DNA of 64,000 nucleotides from Sipunculus nudus (taxonomy: Eukaryota; Annelida; Sipuncula; Golfingiida; Sipunculidae). The stretch covers positions 16,904,058 through 16,968,057 of the forward strand of contig CM049310.1 in assembly GCA_026874595.1 (NCBI GenBank). Direction: 5' to 3'. The notes below the pieces were generated by a model. It worked only from the letters and a program-made list of their open reading frames with translations, did not search any database and was not told the DNA's origin. How positions within the stretch are numbered: the stretch's first letter is position 1; each line of letters opens with the position of its first letter. Below are positions 35,935 to 48,663 of this stretch, piece by piece. The position numbers and the translations under genes were made by a program.

Positions 35935-36965
35935 TTCAGAAAATGTTGACCTTGACCTCAATCTTCGAGGTCAACCCTGCAGAAATATGGAATTATTGGG
36001 ACTCATAGGACCTCTCAAGCACTGCATATCCCCCCCCCCCCCCTAAAAAAGTAAATAATACACCAATCTTTTCAACCAGTCGAAAACTGCTGACCTTGAA
36101 CTTCTTTTTAAAGGTAAAATCTCTCGAAATATATTATTTTTGTAAATGACATAACTTGTTTCCTCAAATTTGGTAATAGGGGACCATGGGGAGCATATTT
36201 CTGTCTTTTTTTAGCTTGAGAAATAGTGATTCAAAATGGAGGCACTGGTTCGTTATTTGTTAAGAACTGAGAGAAATCCTTCAACAGAAATTTCTTGAAA
36301 TCGGAGAAGCAAGAGTCTTCTAAGACAATTGACCCATACCCTCTTCAGAAAAAGGCCTCCATCTTCAGAGGCATATAATGACACTTGACAGGGCCACCAG
36401 GGTTTTTTAAGGTTCGACCTTCAAAACCTTGGTCAAGGGCACGAGTATTGAAAAAAAATCATAGATTTTGGTGGAAATATTTTTTCGTGTCAAGTCTGAA
36501 TGAAAGATTACTTCAAAAGTTTGGGGGTTTACAAAAAAAAACTATGTTTCCGCATATCCGACCTTAAAAAGCAGTCTTCAAACATGTCGGAGATCTTTGG
36601 AAGAAAAACGAGAGAAAAACGTGAAGAAAATCCTATATATCGGCAGATTTGACCATGAAGATGAACGTCAAGGTCACACGTTTTCAAACTCTTTCGACAA
36701 CTTATCATATGACATTTTCATTTTGACTTTCAGATAGATACATCAATCCAATAATATATAGAAACAATATTTTTGTTTGTTTTTACCAAATATGAAAGGG
36801 ACCATGGGGGCATATGTTTGTTTTGTATTGATTTGTAATTAATTTTCCAAAATGGAATATCTGTAAAGGAGTGAGAGAAACCCTTTGTTTTAAATTTCGT
36901 AAAAAAACTCGTATAAATACAGTGCTTTAAATTTCGTAAAAAATCTTGTATAAATACAGTGCTGG
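35935..36965 (+). repeat. Degenerate tandem repeat with ~630-bp period
   Basis: Two units share 'ggaccatgggg(a/-)gcatat', 'ttccaaaatgga'/'attcaaaatggag' and 'gagagaaa(t/c)cctt', at about 36180-36290 and 36800-36890. Each is preceded by a block with 'gaccttgaact'/'gaacgtcaaggtcac'. Within the right unit a 42-bp segment (tttaaatttcgtaaaaaa + ctcgtataaatacagtgc) is duplicated in tandem near 36890-36965. A C15 run lies near 36029-36043. No coding content. Confidence 0.6.
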
Positions 36966-36969
36966 CATT

Positions 36970-37380
36970 GGCTGGGTATTTATAAAGGACTCAAGGAAAT
37001 GCAATAACATCTGACCACAAATTCAGGTATGCCTGTTTCATTTGGTTATTAAACATCATTTGAAGGTTCAATAAAAAAATCGAACAGCTGTGTCTATAAT
37101 ATCAAATAACAATCACTTAACATGGAAAATTGGATTGTAATATCAAGTTACTGATTATACTCAGTAAAAGGTCGTGAGAATGGAAGAAGTCATCTGTGTT
37201 TGGGTGACAGGTTTTTGTCTTCTCCTTGATAGTTTTTCAAAATGTCAATGCAAAAAGATCATCGATTTTGAAGAAGAAACATTAATGCATCAGCCTTTTA
37301 TTTTTTCACCTGCAGATTACAAGCTAGGAAAGTCTTTCTTCAGAAGGGGAACAAAAGTTTTAGAGATTAAGGCCAAAATA
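36970..37380. other. Intergenic sequence up to a MITE
   Basis: A 104-codon frame starts at 37174 but runs into the inverted-repeat element at 37384, and its C-terminal half is encoded by it. No domain recognised. Confidence 0.45.
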
Positions 37381-37383
37381 AAA

Positions 37384-37694
37384 AAAAGGTATGGTTCTCA
37401 GGCACTTTTTTTCATAAATCAATGCGGGCGGGCGGTTTTTTTATTTTTAATATTTTGGTATGTTTCGATAAAAATGACAAATAATTAGGGAAAAGCATGA
37501 TAATAACAGATTTATTTTGCTAAACAAGTAAAAGCCCTACATAAAAAAGGAAATTGTATGATTTTATCTCCTTGAAAGAAATGTCCGAGCGGTTGCAGCA
37601 CAAAATTGGTAAGTTTCTATTGAAAATCAAAATAAAAATTTTTGATGCGGGGGTATAAAATTGATGCGGGCGGTGCCTGAGAACCATACCTTTT
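37384..37694. mobile_element. 311-bp MITE-like inverted-repeat element
   Basis: Perfect 22-bp inverted repeats bound it: AAAAGGTATGGTTCTCAGG(CAC) at 37384-37405 and its exact complement at 37673-37694. Runs of A on the left and T on the right extend the pairing loosely. The interior holds 'atgcgggcggg' near the left arm and 'gatgcgggcgg' near the right arm, in the same orientation. Target duplication cannot be resolved because the flanks are A/T runs. No transposase. Confidence 0.65.
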
Positions 37695-38170
37695 ATTTTT
37701 TTTTGCCTAATTAATCAACTTTTTCTTGAAGTTTGATAATAAGGTGTAGTTAGTAGTTAGCAAATACTCGGCCCGGACCCCGCTGTAAAGACGTCAGGTT
37801 TCTCATCCCCCCCCCCCCTCCCCCCATACATTTCACATTGGCCCCCGGGGTGGCCTTAATTTAGATAACTGATATAATCTGATAAATTTATCGCGTGATT
37901 TATTATTTCAGTAAGTGGCGTTTGCTATATGAGTTTAAACCGCTGGAATCAATCTATGAAAATTAAACTGTCGCAACACATTAATTATATTGTTAATTAT
38001 ATAATTTCATTTTATACACATATTCTTCACCAAAGGGCATGAAACATTACATGCAAATATAAGATGCACGAAGATTCAAAATAATTTTAGAAACCATGAC
38101 GAAAGAAATTATAAGACATTTAAGTAAATATACATAACGAAACAACTGTTTTGAAGGGGCAATCGAAGGG

Positions 38171-38262
38171 GGTAATCTACGATCGCCTTTAAGTAACCCC
38201 GGGTTAATCTAAAATCGATTTCAAGTTACCAGGGGTAATCTGAAATCGCTACACCACCGGTG
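38171..38262 (+). repeat. Short degenerate repeat GGGTAATCT-nnn-ATCG (three copies)
   Basis: 'gggggtaatctacgatcgcc', 'cgggttaatctaaaatcgat' and 'aggggtaatctgaaatcgct' follow each other at intervals of about 35-40 bp, separated by 'aagtaacccc'/'aagttacc' elements. A similar block with 'atggtaatctgaaatttaaa' and 'taacccggg' lies at about 63776. Confidence 0.5.
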
Positions 38263-41200
38263 TCTCAAAGGCAATATGCAAATTCTCCACAAAACCTCAG
38301 AGATTGGTCCAAGGACAGTTTATGCCTTCTTGATTTTTTCTAGCTGGAGCATAGATAAATTAAAAATGACATTTATATCATACACTTGCCTTCATAATTA
38401 AACAATGCATACTGCCGCCACCACGGGCCCATCGACCTGTCCGTAAAGAAATACAAAAAATACATAAGATAAAGCTTTTGGAGAAAATAATATATATTAA
38501 ATATAATTTTTTTTCATGAGATATCTATAACTGATTTGTGTTATTGCTCATAGATTCCATAGAAAAGGATATTAATGTAAGGTTTCCGTGGAGAAGTTTT
38601 GGTATTATGGTAATTAGTTCTCCTGTCCTTCCTGTTACCAATCACACACTAGATACTCATTTGGAATAAAAAATGAACACATTTTATCGTGTAGTTATGG
38701 ATTATGACAATTAGTCTGTTTTTAATTTAAAAAAAAGATTTGAAGGTAAATATTGACCTTATCGGCCACAGACTTAAATCTTCCGATCCAACTGTCGTTC
38801 CGTCATGTTTGCGAGGAATATTAATCATGTTATGGACAACTCGTCACAAATCCCACACGCGCATGTTTTTTTTTTCCATTTCCCGCTGTTGAGTGTCACC
38901 ATAGTAACGGGTACACGAGTGTCTATCTAGTAGCACCCACTGTGTATGCTCTACTCCGAAAAGCAATTTTATCACTAGACCTTAGACCACATATATTAAG
39001 GAGGTTATGTATACGTATAACGGGTAGACTGGCTGATATGAATCATACGCAACTAGACTCAGATTCATGGTATATGTTTTTATCCAATACATTTAATCAA
39101 TCATTCACACTGTTTTTACTTTCTGCAGTCAGTTACATGGGGATCTAGTCCGTTCACCATACCAATTTTTGTGTACATATTATTCTATTCCGGTTGTACG
39201 AGTGCAGGCGTTTTGTTCAGATTAGCAAAAAATATCAATAAAATCTGAAGATGTTAATTAATAGTAACGAAACTCCCTAGATCCTAACTAATTATTCTCG
39301 ATTCACGAACATATATTCAATCCTGTCTATCAATGCTCGCTTCTTGTAGTTTGTTTCAATTAATTACCTCTTGATTAGATTGTCCTGTGGAATTTGCTTC
39401 TTCTCAGGAGCGTCAGATGTGACATTTAATTACAATTATATTTCGATGAACTGTGAATAACTAAATTCAAATACCCCACTCATTTCGACATTTGTCCATG
39501 AAGTGATTCCCAGGAGAGAATTTTAGTAAACTAATTAAGCAGAATTGCTTCATGTGTGACTGGTCATGTAACAGTGATTGCCTTTGGATTTTACTGTGAG
39601 ACTTTGAGGGTATTATGCCGTCAAACAGACCCTTCCCAAAGCAAATGCTGGAATGGTCGACGTTGAGTGATCAGGTCAGTTATTCGACCAAGATGGCAAA
39701 TTATAGATTTCAAATGATATAAGTAAAAGAGAAAATTCTTATTTATAAAGGTGAGATGCTGGAGTATTTTGATTTAAGGGGACTATTCCTATATCCACGT
39801 ATAAGCAAAAGATAATCCCCTTAACCTTTCATTAAAAATAGCTAGACCAGGAAACGCCGATCTCACGGTACACAGCATCTTCGTTTTGTTTATATCCACT
39901 TGTTTATAACAAGCGAGGGGTCCGCAAAAATAATACAAACACATTCGATAAAGACATCTGATGGCATGTGATACGACCTAAAGTTTTACAAATGGCGTTT
40001 TACATCTAGTATCTTCCGCACATATATGTAACCAACCTTGATCAGTTACATGGTGTTTCTGTTTGCTAACATGGACGAACGTACCGTAATAACTAAAAGC
40101 TTCTAGATAAACATGGTCTTATATCCGTCCCAGAGGCATTGTAAGAACCTTTCTCAACTGGAATTGCCTACAGTTCATTGACATTAAATTAAAGTAATTC
40201 AGAAATCACATAAATTCTAAAGATAAAGCAGGGAAATTGCTGACTTCAGGAACAGGACCCGCAATGCTGGCTCAGAGCAACCCGAATAGGCCTACAGGAG
40301 ACGACCGCTTTGCACCCAATGCGCATGCTCACAGAAAAGGTTGACTCCCACTGATCTGAATGTAAGTGAGTCTTAACAGCGTTTTCTTACATTTGTCTTT
40401 TCCTTGATTTTGTATGATATATGTGTTTGATACTACGATACAATCATTTTATTATTTCATACGACGGCCAGGTTTTAAGAAGTTGAATGAACTGCCACAG
40501 AAAGGTTGATAAGCTTTGAGCCCTGCAAGCGTTAGTATTATTTCACCTGACACAACACATAGTTTGACTTGAACAAAAAATGACACCTTGTGTCGAATGA
40601 TAATGGCACGCTGTTCCTTGGAACAAGATTATGTCCTGTTTGACAAACGAAGTCAATATCTGTGTACTGGTCTGGCACAAATCTCGGCCAAATGACAGGC
40701 ATCTGCCGGCCGGGTCACGGGGTCGGGTCTCATGTTAAAAAACCGAAATCCTTGTTTGGCACCGTCCATGGATTAAACCTGTCCGGTTTGAACTGAGTCA
40801 TGTCCTTTCGACAAAAAATATTACACAAGTGGTAATTGAAAAATGTACATATTTATTTTACTGGTATGCTGAATTTGATTCATAACTATAATTTTTATTC
40901 TTTTTTTTAATTGATACTACGTGTATTATTAATAAAATAGTTGTTATTATTATTTTTCTTTTCATCATCATTATCATCATCAGCTAATGTCATATGTCCT
41001 GCAAAAAAAAAATGTTCACCTAACAGCTTTCCTAGAGAGTAAAACTTCAAGCAGAACCTCAGACAATTTTCAGAATAAAGAGGTTTTATACGCAAGGCTG
41101 CCTACCCCCGCCATTACTGAAAACATCTGATGCCGTAGATTCAGGTATAGGAGGCCACCGGGGTCAGGCTGTCACTGGGCGGAAATCACATTTTTCTTGG

Positions 41201-42284
41201 GTAACTGTTCCTCCAGTTGGTCACTCAAATCCAAGCAATGCAGAATAGCTTCTCTGCTCTCTAACCGAGCCTACTCTACTGGATATAATATTGATTCAGA
41301 ACTATTTATTCCGTAATCAGGTCCCATATGGCAGCAAACATTTTAAATGAAAATTCAGATTAAACACTTAACTGCTCATAACGGTTTTTTATTTCTGATA
41401 TTCTGTTATTCTCCACAATAACATTATGGGTAAAACATTTCTCACCATTTTTTTCCGTACAGTTACCAGATTCTCAGCAGGTGTTACCCGGATAGTTTGC
41501 TTTGGGCTCATTTAAAATATGAATAAAAGACTGGCATTGACAAAAGGTAGTAAAGGGTCAGTTTTTAGTGTATCTTTACAGAACCTTTAGCATTTCCTGC
41601 TGGGGTAGTTACCGGATATCTTGAGAACTAACATGATGGACTGTGAAAAAGTGGTAACACATTACTCATCTGGCATATATGCGAGTTATTTAATACAGCT
41701 ATTTCTTGGAGAGTCTTCGGAATATATTCACTATATGTAAATCATCATACACCGGGAGGATTCACTTTCAGAGTTATCATGTTGAACAATCAAGTCTGAC
41801 ACAATCCAATTTACCCACGGATTATAAGGAAACAACAAGATTAATGACATTAACAGGGCGAACTTCTAAACACTCAAAAATTCTAAAAATATAACAGTGT
41901 AACAGAGTGCCCATTTCATAAGGGGAGCCTTTTATGTGCATATTTGAAAACACACTATGATGTCCAAAGCTGGTTAATGATAAAGTAGATTCCTGGTTTG
42001 AATGGAACAGACAATTATCGTTTCGACTGGTTTATATACGTCACTAATTCGATAGCTGGACGGAAGTTATAGTGCCTCCTTTATTTCTTTTCTTTTATAG
42101 GATATGTCTTTGGCCTGCTGGTTGCATTGTCTTTTAAATGAGGATGAAGACAATCAGATGACAAGAATAATATGCTATTGTTAATCCTTCTGGATTTCAG
42201 GTTTTAATTACACGGGATAACAAAAATACAGAAGTCATTTTTCTATCGTTTAAGACAGAGTGAAACTCTAAGGTAGGCTCTCTG

Positions 42285-42370
42285 GAGGTGTTATCATTAT
42301 CCCGTTGAGGGCTTCGATCCGGGCACCTTCCGTTCCGTATAGTAAAATGTCTTTAGCAATCTGGCTACAT
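42285..42370 (-). mobile_element. Possible tRNA-derived SINE fragment (minus strand)
   Basis: On the minus strand 'tagccagattgctaaagac' fits an A-box (TAGCCAGATTG), and 'aggtgcccggatcgaagccc' follows at tRNA-like spacing with a B-box-like GGATCGAAGCC. The piece then reads 'tcaacgggataatgataaca'. Short and degenerate; not the 60331 family. Confidence 0.4.
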
Positions 42371-44163
42371 CATACTCTAATCTTTATGTTTACATCTTTT
42401 CATCTTCAAATGGTATTGAAGGCTTTAAACGTTTAGAAAGGATGAGCTGATCATATAGGTCAAGATGTGGAAAAGGTATCTTTGCTGTACTTGTTTGTAA
42501 GGTGTAACAATGCATTGAAGAGTCAAAGCATTGAATTGAAGGTCCTCGATTTAATTGTAACCGATTATTAACCTCTGAATCAATTCATTTCGTTTCTTGT
42601 TTTCTTTGCATGTATCATCCCGAAGTTCTCTGTGATCTCTCAAATTTGAGCGATGTCGTTCTTCTTTCTCATTGCTGTACCCGAATTCTACTTTAATCGC
42701 TCGTAGACCATCCCACCTGAATAGAGGGAGAGCTACATTTTTCTTTTATTTGCTGAAATTTACTAACATCCGTTTTGGAAACACTGATTTTACTTTTTGA
42801 AAGTCTGAAATTTGCTATACGTAAGTGAGAATCGAATCAAGAATTGATGAAGAATCGATTATTTAGTGATTCGATCTTAGGGCCCTTACCATTCACAGGC
42901 CTACTTGTTTGTACCTCTGTTTGGAGCAATTTACTGGTGGTGACATCTGGTGGAATTAATGGATATGATAATATTCGAACCGTGGATAAACTAAGTTAAG
43001 GTATGTGCTCTTCAAATGTAATTTAGTCATTACCTTATATCAATGTGCTGGTTAAATGTTACCTAACTTCCTTATAATGAGGTGTTCGTTAAAAATTCAA
43101 ATTAACTCTTGTCAATGCAACCACATGTAATAAACTCACTCTTTTCTGTGAATTGATAAGTAAATTAGAAAACATCTGTGAATAAATTGACACCTTTGAA
43201 AAGCTTTTGATCATCACCAAGCTATTAAATCAAAGTCACATGTATAACGTGAAACTAACATTATTATTCGACTGATAAAGCACATACCCTGGCCGATATT
43301 AAATTTCCCAAACAGAGCACAAGAATGTGTATTATATCGTCTTTTCTAGATCCTGCCATATATGTAACCCTTAATGTGGCAGTTTATCGAGCAGACAAAG
43401 CCCGCCTCCACGCTTTAATATCGACAAGCGCTTCGAGCATCTCTTCTTATGTCTGATTAATGTGTCAATACGTATTTCTACACGCCTGTTTTGATTGTTA
43501 AGATAACCGCTGCAAACTGGTCTGTCCAGTTTAATACCCCGTGAATCATACAGCCCAGCAATAAAAGCACACCAAATCTGTAACAACGTTAACGGACAAG
43601 AATTGTTGATGTAGTAAACTGATTTTCACTGACACGAAATTAAACCAAAATATACAAGCCAGTTTTAGCAAAAAAACGCTTACATTTTCTTTAACATGTT
43701 TGTGATTTATCCTTACAGAATACCAATGTGTATAAAAAAAAAGAGTTTATTAAATAAAATCAATAATCGGAAAAAAAGGTTGGACACCCCCCCCCCCAAA
43801 AAAAAAATGAAAAATCTTATTAATGTCCTTATAAAGTTGGTTCACCTTTGTATTCAATGTTCTCTGAATCCGCGTTGCGTATGACACTGTGCTTTACCTC
43901 ATTTTAAAGGTAACTGTTCCCGTAGTGACTTCGCCGATATGAGAATAACACATTTGTTATGTTCACATCATATTGACTGATTTTGTTTGACTGTTTTTCA
44001 AAATGCGTGGAGGTTACCACCCTCAAAATCCGGAATGCCTTCTGTTGGTGATCTGGTGTTTCACAGCACAGGATTAATTAAAGTCTATTGTGCATATGAA
44101 TAACCTTTGCTGTAAATAATGGACTTAAGCATGTTCGAAAGATGGATTGACACTCATTTCTCA

Positions 44164-44249
44164 TAGCCCGATTTAATCGGACTCAATAGCATTAGGACTT
44201 GCCATACATGACAGGGCTTAATAATTGTGAGTCCGATTAAATCGGGCTA
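44164..44249. mobile_element. 86-bp mini-element with 22-bp inverted repeats and TA flanks
   Basis: TAGCCCGATTTAATCGG(ACTCA) at 44164-44185 is exactly complementary to 44228-44249. The outermost bases are TA on both sides, as expected for a Tc1/mariner-type insertion (TA duplication with ends GCCCG...). Each arm also contains the near-palindrome CCGATTTAATCGG. The 42-bp centre is non-coding. Tc1/mariner assignment is inferred from TA ends only. Confidence 0.65.
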
Positions 44250-47200
44250 CCTTGCATCATTTTATCCTTAATACGTCGAACAATAATAAAACATCTAACC
44301 AGTCAAAGATCTTCGAAAATTTGAATGCTCCCGCGTCCCATTCTGCATTGATCGCAATTGTAAACATCACTGACCAGGTCTTCAAGGTATACATACCAAT
44401 GTATGAATTTCGCGCACAAAAATTAATGCAGAAATATTTGTATATATTTTATGGGGAGAGTATCCCGCTGAAACTGTCACCTCTGCTCAATTGATACATC
44501 CCCCCAGGCCGATAAAAACCCATTTACCGAGTTTATCAACTTGTGACAGATATTAAGGACATACAGATTAACTGTAAAGAGTCTGGATAGTAGAATTATC
44601 TCCGCATCGCCGTGAAAATATATACATCAAATCCACAGAACTCAGTACAAAAGGTACGTACTCTGCCGCCACCGAAAAGTAGGAGGCAATGTCTCGTCTG
44701 TCCCTTCCCTTGAAATAAGGCTCTTGGTTAATGAAACAGTGCAAGAAGCAGAGTTTCATAAACATAGGGGATTTCTGCACAGAAATCTTTCCGATCATTT
44801 CTACGTAAGCAGACCTATGGAGGGGTATGGAGGGTTACAATTGCCTGTATTAATTTGCATTTACAAAACATTATGAAGTAGAAAGGGTATGATAGCGCCG
44901 CCATTTTGTGAGAAAAAAATGAAACCATTTCCACAGCCGTGTTTATCCAGGATGAGTACAGCTTAAAGAGTAAAAAGAGGGCCGGGTTTATGTGGAGGTA
45001 AGAGACCAGGGTTTCAGGTGCATTGAGGAAAAAAACATCTTTCCCTTAACACCACTAAAAGCGGAATTTCAATGTAAAAGGCCTCCGTCCATTCAGGCCA
45101 CCACAGGGAAGACGAGTTACAATTAAGATGTTTATCAATCTGGAGCATTTTCATGAACTTAAGATATTGGTCTGCAAGATAATTGTTTTCAGATCTCAAA
45201 ACAATGAACAAAATTAGTAGACATGAGTTAATCATCTTTATAATATTAGTCCCTGGAATATCAGTTAGTTAATTTTAATCAACCATGTGAACTGTGTTAT
45301 TATGTAAATAAACTGAAAAGAATCAAATCCTTACTTTTAACATTTTAATATATTAATAATACATAAAGTACTGTATATTAGTAAGAATAACATTGTAGAA
45401 ACATTGACAACATTATCTTTTCCAAAATATATATTTTTCTCATGCATTATTTCTATGATTCTATTTCAATTTTTCTTCATACAATCAGATTACAATTAAC
45501 CTTAGATGGGTAAATTCAGCTTTTCATTCTCAAGTAATAAAGACGTTTGCATCAGTAACTTCAACGTGATCTTCAATAAGTTCCCTGCTGCATAAACTGC
45601 TTTTTCAAGTATAAAAACGCTGTTCATTTAACAATAAATTATTCTCTTTGGTCCACAAATGAGACCGTCATAAGACATTGACCCGGAGTCCCCATCTGGA
45701 TGAAAACTTAACCAAACAGTAGGCGCTCAGAATTATGGGCCCAGCCGATATAAATACAGAAACCATGGTGTTTAGAGGATGACCTATATCCTATCGACTA
45801 TATTTCCGTTATGGCACGCAATATATTTTGCCAGTGTCTTTCTGTAAGTATTAGGTTCAGAATTTATTGTGCCATCCTCGCGTTCCTTGGTGACTGATGT
45901 ATTCAGACGGCAAATGAAAGCAGGGGCCCTGCTGCTTTTCTTATTCTTTAAACCTGATACTTTTCATAAAATTACTTTTCGCGCGTCGTATAGTTTTCCC
46001 AGTCTCAGTGGTATTAGAGCGTTGTTATTAGAATCGTGACATGCTATTATGCAGGGATGTTATAACACGAACTATTCTGCTCGACTTCTGGCGCGGTGGC
46101 GGAGAGCTGCAGCAGCTAGCTAGCTCCCGCCCGCCCAGATCTCCTAGATGGGACTGCTTCAGGGCTATTGATCGCCGTGTGACCAGTCCCAAGTTTACCC
46201 GGTAGCTCTGCAGTGCTGAATAACCATCCTGAACAGCCCGACCGAGTGCTTCAGCATCTCTTGTTCAGCGCACGTTTAGACACCGCTGAGTTAGCGAGAA
46301 GCTTAGCAATCCTGCCAATCAGATCGTCAAAATTTTCGGATGTAGACCCGACCTTTCTTTCTTGTTCTACAAAAGTGCTTTATGAACGTACGAATCTACA
46401 GTGCATTTTTCTACATCTAGTGAAAGCAAGTAAGTGGAATTTTCTTTTTTTTTAACCAGGAATTATAAATTAATGTAATTTTAATGAATTTGATATAAAG
46501 AACATAAAGTGTTACTAAGAACAATGTATCTTTTGCATTAAAAAAATACATTTTGTTTTAATTAGACCGATCCTGCAAAAACACGAAAAAGATATATTTA
46601 GTTTGCAAAACCACGAGACGGGGTATTTATCACGAAGGGAATATAAAATGACGAATGACAAAATGCAGCAGCGACAAATGCGATTTTCTCTGTTCTTAAA
46701 TGAAAACTGATCGTTCTGTGTGACCACCAACAGCTCTTCTAGGGTTTTATGACACAGGCCGTCATATTAGCTTACTTGTTCTTAACCTGCCTGAAAACAC
46801 TGTCAAATCAAAGAAGTCTTTCCAATATCTTTGGACCAAAATGATGCTAATTAATTACTGAGCCCGTAAGTAACTTTGTTTTCAGGGAAATGACAAAGCT
46901 ATAATACTGTTTCATTCTTCCTAGGTAGATGCATTCGTATAACAGCAATTCTCCAAGTACCTTACTTAATATCAGCAATATTAGTATGAACCCAAATGAT
47001 TCATATTTATGTCGAATGGCTCTGATCGCCATCATTACTAGATGCTGCCAGAAGTATGCATTTAGTCAATATTATTCATGGTTCCTTCACAAAACCTCAC
47101 AAACTTTATTTAAATTTCCATGACGAATGTTAATAGATTTTGTTTATGCCATCAAACTCAAGAATTATATTTTTAATGAAATCGGTACAATTCCAAACTC

Positions 47201-48640
47201 AATTCCTAAGTGACCAGCGAACGATCATTTTGAGTCCTAAGTTCTGAATAACTCTCTTGGTTACTAGAATCAATAACTTGTCATCTCTTATCTTTCACAA
47301 AAATAATTACACCTACAATGATATTATATGGCATTCCATAACTATAAAGGACAAAGACCAAAGATTTAAGGTCACTGTAACATGTGACCATTTATTCAGT
47401 ATAATAACATTAGGATGTATTTTGCTGTGTTCTCTTTTTCTGTATGTTGGTGGTTATGGTTTAATCTGGCACTCAATGTTCATTTTTAAATACCCACCAC
47501 CTTTTTTTGTAAAATAAAAATACAAATATTTACTATTAGATAAATTTCTGTTTCCTGGTTATTTATAAATCATCACCTTTGAGTGTGTGAGGGAAAAATG
47601 AACAAGTGACGAACATGAAAATATAAAAAGTATAAGTAAAAGCAAGGTTTGAGAGTATTTCTTGTACAGGGTATAGCGTAACAACTAAACTCAAAGCAGG
47701 AGAACTCTACAGCATAGTAGTCAATGGTACATTTTCACGTCGGTATATATAGAATTGAAACCGGTGTCAGATTGGAAGCTTCTTTTAAAAGAGCTACCAT
47801 ACAGTGGATGATGAAAGGTTAGAACTCCTAAAATTGTGGACAACAGGCCCTCTTTTTTTTCTTTTTCCAAACGATGGAAATGTAGATTCGTGAAATCTCG
47901 GTACAATTAAATATTCGGGGTTAGGACAATACTTTTCAGGATGAGAGCAAACCCTGATAAACAACTGACCGCCAAGTATGAACATTATCCGGCGTACGTT
48001 AGCTGCATGGTATTATCTGTAAATGCATTGAACACACGTTAAACGTCATACTAATATACAATTAAGGCTACATGTAGGACCCTGCGCCAGTGTGTATCCG
48101 AGTTTGATTGAATAAAATGTTGAATCTTGTTCTCTTGTGCTGTCTTCCGTGACGTCAGAGCAAACAGGGCACTTTCATCAGATGTAATCACGAATCACAG
48201 TCGCTTTCAATCTGAGGTTGCTAGTTGGGCGAAACGCACATCTCATCACAACAAGTGTGGTCATACCTCTGGAGCAAAATGGCCAATATCTAGGACATAC
48301 CGTATGGCATTTGCAAGTTTCACTTTTTTTTTAGAAAAGAAAGGGCTGTAAATTTGTTTCATAAATAAATTTAAATATGAACAGTATGGAATATGGTTAA
48401 AACATGATCAATTACTTACGCAAGACGAAACTTATATTTTCGTCACGAAAATGGCATAACTGCTGTCGGCTAAAGTCATATCATGAAAAATGGTTTGAAC
48501 TAAACAACACTATCATGTACTCATGGTACATGTTTTCTTACATTACATCCATATGTCTTAAACTTTAATCATTTAAAGTTCTAGTATCGACGTCAGTAGT
48601 GATTAATGACATGCTGGGACAAAACGTGCCAGACAACTTA
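44250..48640. other. Intergenic stretch, including a GC-rich patch
   Basis: No gene is supported. A GC-rich patch at about 46080-46215 ('cttctggcgcggtggcggag' ... 'tagctagctcccgcccgccc') stands out from AT-rich surroundings; a downstream 80-codon frame (46213-46455) has no recognisable domain. The patch could be a regulatory island or repeat. The remainder is AT-rich. Confidence 0.4.
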
Positions 48641-48663
48641 CAATCATACTAGTCGACCAGAGG

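Larger units (their letters stand above)
37695..44155. other. Long intergenic stretch
   Basis: No gene is supported in about 6.4 kb. Seen within it: C-runs near 37807-37826; three copies of a 'GGGTTAATCT...ATCG' motif at 38171-38262; an A/T trinucleotide-rich patch at 40920-40985; and a possible SINE scrap at 42285-42370. Frames are short and featureless. Confidence 0.45.

Noticed and set aside
37174-37488. 104-codon plus-strand frame
   Set aside because: Its second half lies inside the MITE at 37384-37694, and the first half has no recognisable similarity.
46213-46455. 80-codon frame next to a GC-rich patch
   Set aside because: No family recognised, and it ends in a poly-T-driven FLFF tail. 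The GC patch is recorded, but a gene is not supported.
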